From Hoeflea_A sp965249925 (lineage in GTDB: Bacteria > Pseudomonadota > Alphaproteobacteria > Rhizobiales > Rhizobiaceae), in assembly GCA_965249925.1 (NCBI GenBank), contig OZ252260.1, positions 310,001 to 374,000 of the forward strand: a stretch of DNA of 64,000 nt, given 5' to 3'. A model generated the notes under the pieces. That model had not been told where the DNA came from. It made no database searches and saw only the letters and a list, made by a program, of their open reading frames with translations. Below are positions 59,562-64,000 of this stretch, in pieces (the stretch's first letter is position 1; each line of letters begins with the position of its first letter). A program made the translations under genes and the position numbers.

Positions 59562-60178
59562 TAAAGCCCGACGCTGGCGAAGGCCTCGTCGATCCGCCCC
59601 TGGCCCCACTTCTGCACGCTGGACAGGTCGATGCCCTCGGCTGTCAGATTGACGCCGTCGCCGGCGCCCAGCTGCACGCTTTCGCCCCTGGCCGTCACCT
59701 CCACCAGACCGCGGTCCACGAAAACACCGAAGACACCGCGGCTCGGGCCGGCAAAAAAGCGGGTTCCGCGCACGCCGAGACTGCCGAAGACGGTCCTGAC
59801 CGTGGTTGCCGAGCGAGGCGCATCTTCCGGTCGGTCGAAAACCATGGCGCCGCGCGACAGATCGAACGTGCCCTCGATCCCGGCAATGTATTGATCAATC
59901 AGCAGTTCGCAGTCCGCGCCCAGCCGAACCGAGGTCCGGTCGCCCAGTTGCAGCGATAGGTAGCTGGCTTCGCCAGTCTTCACCAGGTCCTGGACCTCTA
60001 CCCCGGAGCCGAGATGCAGGTCGTGTTGCTTGGCACTGCGCACGGCCATCGCCTCGCCGAGCAACGCCGTGACGTTGCCGATCGGTCCCGCCTCGGCCAC
60101 CGCCCGTAGCGGCAGCAGCACCGGCGCACTCAAGACCATGGCCAGGAAACGTCTGCGATCGGTCAGCGAAATACTCAT
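59561..60178 (-). CDS. FecR-domain periplasmic protein with twin-arginine signal
   Basis: 205 residues with a twin-arginine-type signal (DRRRFLAMVLSAPVLLPL). The FecR domain includes GSGVEVQDLVKTGEASYLSL, VRTVFGSLGVRGTRFF and GVFGVFVDRGLVEV. FecR domains sense or transmit periplasmic signals, and gene pairs with CHASE2 cyclases are seen elsewhere. The stop TAG is TA plus the last base of the element at 59295-59561. Without the insertion it would read four residues further (YSPT-V). The gene is convergent with the cyclase. Confidence 0.87.
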   Translation of the reverse strand: MSISLTDRRRFLAMVLSAPVLLPLRAVAEAGPIGNVTALLGEAMAVRSAKQHDLHLGSGVEVQDLVKTGEASYLSLQLGDRTSVRLGADCELLIDQYIAGIEGTFDLSRGAMVFDRPEDAPRSATTVRTVFGSLGVRGTRFFAGPSRGVFGVFVDRGLVEVTARGESVQLGAGDGVNLTAEGIDLSSVQKWGQGRIDEAFASVGL

Positions 60179-60259
60179 TATCTTATCCTTCTAAAGGCTC
60201 GCCAATCCCACCGAGTCGGCTCAAACCTAGTCAGTGTTTTAGGCGGATTCCGGGCAGCA

Positions 60260-60622
60260 TCAGCGGCCATCGCGCAGATCGCACCAGGCGACGCAGATCG
60301 CGGCCAGTTCATCTGCCTTGTCGGTCAGATCGTCCAGATCGACGACCTTGAGGAAACGCGTTTCCTTGCCGTCGCCTTCCAGATGTCGATACGGGCCCGG
60401 TATGTCAGCGCCCTTGTGGAACATCAGGCTGGCGTGTTTCTTCGCCTTGGGAAAGAAACTGGCGATATTGCCCTTGTACATGAAGGTCGGGGCCTGCCAC
60501 TTGATGGTCTCCGTGATACGCGGGTCGGCGGCCAGGATGTGTTCGCGCATGGCCGCCACCACGGGCTTCATCGGGTTGTCATAGGCCGCCAGCCAGGCGT
60601 CGACTTCGGGATTCTTGTTCAT
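60260..60622 (-). CDS. DUF1801 (YdhG-like) protein
   Basis: 120 residues. It shows the DUF1801 signature: VDAWLAAYDNPMKPVVAAMR, ITETIKWQAPTFMYKGNIAS and a conserved KKHASLMFHKG. The ATG at 60622 has GGAGG upstream. It ends 81 bases from the fecR-like start and lies 43 bases after hisN, so it may be read together with it. Function is unknown; the fold resembles small cytoplasmic ligand-binding proteins. Confidence 0.88.
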   Translation of the reverse strand: MNKNPEVDAWLAAYDNPMKPVVAAMREHILAADPRITETIKWQAPTFMYKGNIASFFPKAKKHASLMFHKGADIPGPYRHLEGDGKETRFLKVVDLDDLTDKADELAAICVAWCDLRDGR

Positions 60623-60665
60623 TGCGGAGTCCTCCCTGCAGATGCAGCAACACTGCGGACGCCGG

Positions 60666-61439
60666 CTATCCCCTGAGCAGCGCCAGTGCCTCCTCATGCA
60701 CGGTCCGGCTACCCGCCGCCAGAATATCGCCGCCCTGTTCCGGCCGACCGCCCGACCAATCGGTTACGATACCGCCGGCCGCCTCGATGATCGCGATCAG
60801 GCCGCCAATATCATAGGCCTTGAGGTCGCTTTCGATAACCAGATCGGCATGGCCGGAGGCCACCAGCATATAGGCATAGCAGTCGCAACCGTAGCGGAAC
60901 AGATTGACCTTCGCCTCCACCGACCGGTAAGCCGGTCCGCGCTGCCCGGCAAACAGATGCGGTGACGTGGTGAACAGCGTTGCTTCTCCGAGACCCGCGC
61001 ACGGCCGGACCGCGATCCTGCCCTCGCGTCCGGGACCGCGATAATGCGCCCCTTGCGGATTGGCCAGATAGCGTTCTCCGATAAACGGCTGGTCCATCAG
61101 ACCGAGAACTGCCCGGCCGTTGCGGTAGAGTCCGATCAGGGTTCCCCAAACCGGCAGACCGGAAATGAAGGCACGGGTGCCGTCGATCGGATCGATGATC
61201 CAGACATACTCGCTGTCCAACTGTTCGTTGCCGTGCTCTTCGCCCATGATCCCGTGCTCCGGGAAATGGGTCCTGATAAGGCCGCGAATCGCCGCCTCCG
61301 CGGCACGATCGGCCTCCGTCACCGGATCGAACCCGGTGCTTTGCTTGTTGGCGACCGCCGTGCCGTTGCGGAAACGCGGCAGCGTTTCGGCCGACGCCGC
61401 GTCGGCCAGCAGGTGCAGAAAATCCAGATCGGGCTGCAT
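60666..61439 (-). CDS. hisN: Histidinol-phosphatase, IMPase type
   Basis: 257 residues of the IMPase superfamily in the HisN branch used for histidine synthesis in alphaproteobacteria. It removes phosphate from L-histidinol-phosphate. Metal ligands are in GIMGEEHG (Glu67/68) and WIIDPIDGTRAF (Asp83, Asp86), and the C-terminal AYDIGGLIAIIEAAGG is present. Placement next to the N-formylglutamate amidohydrolase and cpdR matches Hyphomicrobiales genomes. The substrate is assigned by that context and the motif GTRAFISGLP. Confidence 0.88.
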   Translation of the reverse strand: MQPDLDFLHLLADAASAETLPRFRNGTAVANKQSTGFDPVTEADRAAEAAIRGLIRTHFPEHGIMGEEHGNEQLDSEYVWIIDPIDGTRAFISGLPVWGTLIGLYRNGRAVLGLMDQPFIGERYLANPQGAHYRGPGREGRIAVRPCAGLGEATLFTTSPHLFAGQRGPAYRSVEAKVNLFRYGCDCYAYMLVASGHADLVIESDLKAYDIGGLIAIIEAAGGIVTDWSGGRPEQGGDILAAGSRTVHEEALALLRG

Positions 61440-61581
61440 GGGTGGATCCTGAAAATCGTCTTGTGGGCCAGCGGCCCGTGCAACGCTTAGAGCAAAAGGA
61501 TGAGAGAATGCAACCGGCTCTTGTTTGTCATCGCCGGTGTGTATCGCAGTTCACAGCGCAAAGCCGACAAAACCGACAGGC

Positions 61582-61610
61582 TTGACTTTTGTGCAATGCA
61601 GCAATAAGTT
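61582..61610 (+). promoter_or_regulatory. Promoter of small RNA
   Basis: -35 TTGACT at 61582-61587, 17-base spacer, -10-like TAAGTT at 61605-61610. A start near 61613-61615 is implied, just before the first hairpin. Confidence 0.65.
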
Positions 61611-61612
61611 CG

Positions 61613-61690
61613 ACATGTAGTCAAAGACTACATCCGCCCTTTCGGGCGTTTCCTCCCTAGATTTTGACCGCTCAGAGCGGTCATTTTTTT
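61613..61690 (+). ncRNA. mmgR/alpha-r8-like small RNA (suhB RNA family)
   Basis: About 78 bases. Three hairpins are seen: ATGTAGTC-AAA-GACTACAT (61615-61633), CGCCC-TTTC-GGGCG (61635-61648) and the terminator TGACCGCT-CAG-AGCGGTCA followed by seven T. Between the last two lies unpaired TTTCCTCCC, which can base-pair to ribosome sites. The size, hairpins and position beside an IMPase-family gene match the rhizobial trans-acting RNA MmgR. It is on the strand opposite both neighbours, with its own promoter. The family name is from memory, not a covariance search. Confidence 0.75.
61665..61690 (+). terminator. Rho-independent terminator of small RNA
   Basis: An 8-bp stem TGACCGCT / AGCGGTCA, 3-base loop, then TTTTTTT on the plus strand. 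Confidence 0.9.
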
Positions 61691-61692
61691 GC

Positions 61693-62631
61693 CTATTCGG
61701 CAGCCAGGGCGATTTGTGGGCTGTCACCGGCGAAGCGCTCGGTGAGTGCTTCCATGAAGTAGGTCAGGTCTTTCTTGAGAGCTTCGAAGCCTGCCGTCTT
61801 CTCCAGTGTATCTTCATTCACATAAAGACCGCGATTGACCTCGATCTGCACGGCATGCAACCCGCGGGCCGGCCGGCCGTAATGTTCGGTGATGAAGCCG
61901 CCGGCGTAGGGTTTGTTACGCGCCACCGCGTAGCCAAAATCCTGCAGAATGGAGATGGTCAGGTGCGACAGTTCCTCGCTGGCACTGGTGCCGTAGCGGT
62001 CGCCGATGACGAAATCCGGGCGGTTGGAGCCGGTCTGCGCATTGGCCGGCATCGAATGGCAATCGATCAGCACGCCGTAGCCGAACCGGCCATGGGTTTT
62101 CACAAGAAGCCGGCGCAGGTTGTCGTGATAGGGCCGGTAAAGCGCATCGATGCGCCGCATCGCGGTTCGCACCGGCATGCGCTCTCCGTAGATTTCCATG
62201 TTTTCCGCGACCAGGCGCGGAATGGTGCCGAGGCCGCCGGCGACACGCAGCGAACTGGAGTTCACATAGGCCGGCATCTGGCCCTCGAACATGCGCGGGT
62301 CAAGCTCGTAGGGCTCACGGTTGACGTCGATAAAGGCGCGTGGAAAGTGTGCGGCCATCATCGGCGCGCCGAGGTTGGCCGCCGCGTCGAACAACTCATC
62401 GACAAAATAGTCCTCGGAGCGCCGAATCGCATGGTCGTCCAGCCGCGATTCGGCGAGGAAGGCGTCGGGATAGAAGCGGCCGCTATGCGGAGAATTGAAT
62501 ACGAAGGGGACAGTCTGTTCGCCAGGCGCCCGGATCTCGAATGGCGGGTGGCCAAAATAGCTGTCGTCGTTCAATGCCTCACTCCCAATGAGCCCGTGCC
62601 ATGGCCCAGCGAATGCCCGAAACAAATCCAT
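61693..62631 (-). CDS. N-formylglutamate amidohydrolase
   Basis: 312 residues from ATG 62631, preceded by GGGAGG. Family motifs are FVFNSPHSGRFYP, RRSEDYFVDELF, IDVNREPYELDPRMFEG, YGVLIDCHSMP and HAVQIEVNRGLYVNED; zinc ligands are expected from the His/Glu in these. It hydrolyses N-formylglutamate to formate and glutamate, or a related substrate. The hisN-this gene-cpdR order is conserved in the group. There are no hut genes nearby, so a histidine-degradation role is not shown. Confidence 0.9.
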   Translation of the reverse strand: MDLFRAFAGPWHGLIGSEALNDDSYFGHPPFEIRAPGEQTVPFVFNSPHSGRFYPDAFLAESRLDDHAIRRSEDYFVDELFDAAANLGAPMMAAHFPRAFIDVNREPYELDPRMFEGQMPAYVNSSSLRVAGGLGTIPRLVAENMEIYGERMPVRTAMRRIDALYRPYHDNLRRLLVKTHGRFGYGVLIDCHSMPANAQTGSNRPDFVIGDRYGTSASEELSHLTISILQDFGYAVARNKPYAGGFITEHYGRPARGLHAVQIEVNRGLYVNEDTLEKTAGFEALKKDLTYFMEALTERFAGDSPQIALAAE

Positions 62632-62982
62632 CCCGTCCTCCCGCGTTATGTTGCCAGTTGCCAACAGGAGAGTCCATACGGGCATCGGCGGTGTCGCGGT
62701 TCGAACCGGCGACTGCCTTATTGCGGTGCGGATTTGGCCATTTGATGGCAAAAATGCGGCCCGCACCGTGAGTTTGCCGAAAGCCGGTTTTGTAGGGATT
62801 CAATTGACTTCCATAAACCGTGAAAGGGCCAAAATTCACCTCATATTTACCTTGTCCGGTTTGAATGATCCGTGCCGTATGCTAAGCGGCAACGGGGTGC
62901 GCGACACGGGAAGGATGCCTTTGGCAACGGTTCTGCCAGAGCCGCCGACTCGATGCGTGCGAGCAAGGGCATAGGGAACGGC
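62632..62982 (+). other. Divergent intergenic region (amidohydrolase / cpdR)
   Basis: 351 bases between divergent genes. AT-richer DNA around 62800-62860 probably contains the cpdR promoter. No clear CtrA box or other site is seen. Confidence 0.4.
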
Positions 62983-63342
62983 ATGAAGATACTTCTGGCG
63001 GAAGACGACGATGACATGCGCCGTTTTCTGGTCAAGGCGCTTGAGAAGGCGGGCTATGCCGTACAGGCCTTCGACAATGGCGCCAGCGCCTATGAGCGCC
63101 TGCGCGAGGAACCTTTTTCGCTGCTATTGACCGACATCGTCATGCCGGAAATGGACGGCATCGAACTGGCCCGCCGCGCCACCGAACTCGACCCCGATCT
63201 CAAGGTGATGTTCATCACCGGCTTCGCCGCCGTAGCTCTCAATCCTGAATCAAACGCCCCGAAAAACGCCACCGTGCTGTCCAAGCCGTTCCACCTGCGC
63301 GACCTCGTCGAGGAGGTCGAAAAGATCCTCCAGGCCGCCTGA
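62983..63342 (+). CDS. cpdR: Response regulator CpdR
   Basis: A 119-residue single receiver domain. The acidic pocket is AEDDDD, the phosphorylated residue Asp51 in LLTDIVMPEMDG and the conserved Lys in LSKPFHLRD. Sequence and length match CpdR, which in Caulobacter and rhizobia, when unphosphorylated, primes ClpXP for degradation of cell-cycle proteins. The ATG at 62983 has AGGGAA upstream; a longer reading lacks a ribosome site. The phosphodonor is expected to be CckA-ChpT, not in this window. Confidence 0.93.
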   Translation: MKILLAEDDDDMRRFLVKALEKAGYAVQAFDNGASAYERLREEPFSLLLTDIVMPEMDGIELARRATELDPDLKVMFITGFAAVALNPESNAPKNATVLSKPFHLRDLVEEVEKILQAA

Positions 63343-63426
63343 ACGCGGGCGTCGTAAATCAGACATGCCACCGTAAGTTGGGACTTGACCTCGTCCCGCA
63401 TTCTGTGGTGAATGGCGCGGTCGGAT

Positions 63427-63501
63427 GGGCGTGTAGCTCAGCGGGAGAGCACTACGTTGACATCGTAGGGGTCACTGGTTCAATCCCAGTCACGCCCACC
63501 A
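63427..63501 (+). tRNA. tRNA-Val (anticodon GAC)
   Basis: A 75-base cloverleaf. The acceptor stem is GGGCGTG / CACGCCC. The anticodon stem CTACG / CGTAG has loop TTGACAT, anticodon GAC. The T-arm is GGTTCAATCCC, and ACCA is encoded at the 3' end. It reads GUC and GUU valine codons. A decayed gene lies directly downstream, a common landing place for mobile DNA. Confidence 0.96.
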
Positions 63502-63561
63502 TCCTTTCTCAAGCAAATCAATATCTTACCGGCAGGCGCTTCCTAGCCATGGCCATGTGGG

Positions 63562-64000
63562 AAGTGCGCGACCGATCGGCTGACGGAGACGGTCGACGGC
63601 CGAGACGCGCAATGTGATCGTCGTGACAAGGACGATTATGACCGTGTGATTGCCGTCTGCAGAGCCGGCAGTGTTGAGATCAACGAAGCCAAGGTCCGCG
63701 AGGGCTACGCCAGGGCTTTGTCAAGTTCTCAGACGATATCTTGATGCAGAGGGGGGCACGAGCCGCCGGCATAGGGATTTGGCGGACGCCGACGGAGACT
63801 GCATGGGACTGCCGGGCCAGGCGGTGGGAAGTCGCGGCTCAGGAAGCGCCGGAAGGCTGCCCGATTAAGGGAAATATCTCACGCAATGGGATGATCTACA
63901 ACGCGCCATGGTCGCCATAGTATTCTCGGACGAAGATCTCGACTGACAAGGGCGAGCATTGTTTTGCTCAGAGCGGGAGGCGCTGGACGCGGGATGGCGG
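63562..64000 (+). pseudogene. Decayed thermonuclease (staphylococcal nuclease-like) gene
   Basis: Conserved stretches in different frames: TVDGRDAQCDRRDKDDYDRV and INEAKVREGYA; then, after a shift near 63716-63722, GARAAGIGIWRTP; then PIKGNISRNGMIYNAPW, a TAG stop at 63918-63920, and finally, after another shift near 63960, FCSEREALDAGWR. Together they follow the layout of exported alphaproteobacterial thermonuclease-like proteins with the C-terminal CxIKGNIS module. No intact start is seen. The gene runs beyond the window end. Confidence 0.8.

Noticed and set aside
59348..59564. Short reading frame inside the inserted element (MQRIFNDEGG...)
   Set aside because: It has no transposase features and ends in the terminal repeat itself.

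Overview
The window is about 64 kb of high-GC chromosome from an alphaproteobacterium, most probably of the order Hyphomicrobiales (Rhizobiales). This rests on gene content and order: the small conserved genes pyk-DUF1036-DUF1244-DUF2312 (gapR), paired DUF465 genes beside purE-purK-rpmJ, an Omp10-type lipoprotein, homospermidine synthase, hisN-N-formylglutamate amidohydrolase-cpdR, and an mmgR-like small RNA. No phage, plasmid or CRISPR genes were seen. Assignments come from reading the sequence; no database search was run.

Layout. 1-6 kb (minus strand): truncated FAD-dependent dehydrogenase, a non-flagellar MotA/MotB-like channel pair, an inositol monophosphatase family protein, efp, a Sel1-repeat protein and a ThiE-like protein. 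6-12.9 kb (mostly plus): TauE-type exporter, acyl-CoA synthetase, two DUF465 genes, purEK, rpmJ, TPR protein, hydrolase. 12.9-17.6 kb: pyk, DUF1036, DUF1244, gapR, DUF882 peptidase. 17.9-31.4 kb: oligoendopeptidase F, homospermidine synthase, Omp10, PaaK-like ligase, ferrochelatase, SPFH/NfeD pair, beta-barrel protein, galU, MltB and a DUF459 protein. 31.4-39.3 kb: gltB-gltD and a threonine aldolase on either side of a region with a long palindrome. 39.5-42.2 kb: a complete bufferin-type operon, consisting of a DUF2282 Cys-containing precursor, a DUF692 (MNIO) enzyme, a DUF2063 partner and a DoxX membrane protein. This is the most striking system here. 42.5-52.9 kb is more accessory: hydrolases, two AraC regulators, Hsp20, an Acg-like nitroreductase, a PmtA-like methyltransferase and an MFS transporter. 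53-60.2 kb: a metallophosphatase, a cytochrome b561-heme fusion, a CHASE2 cyclase and a FecR protein, with a small transposon-like element inserted exactly at the junction of the last two genes. 60.2-64 kb: DUF1801, hisN, a small RNA, N-formylglutamate amidohydrolase, cpdR, tRNA-Val(GAC) and a decayed thermonuclease gene.

How it fits together. Most of the window is housekeeping: ammonia assimilation (gltBD), purine, histidine, heme and polyamine synthesis, glycolysis, envelope upkeep and cell-cycle proteolysis control. The bufferin operon is predicted to make a periplasmic, oxidatively modified, metal-binding peptide. A strong hairpin between the precursor and enzyme genes could set their ratio. 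The 53-60 kb cluster looks like a periplasmic sensing and redox group feeding a cyclic-nucleotide cyclase. Its FecR partner appears to have lost four C-terminal residues to the inserted element.
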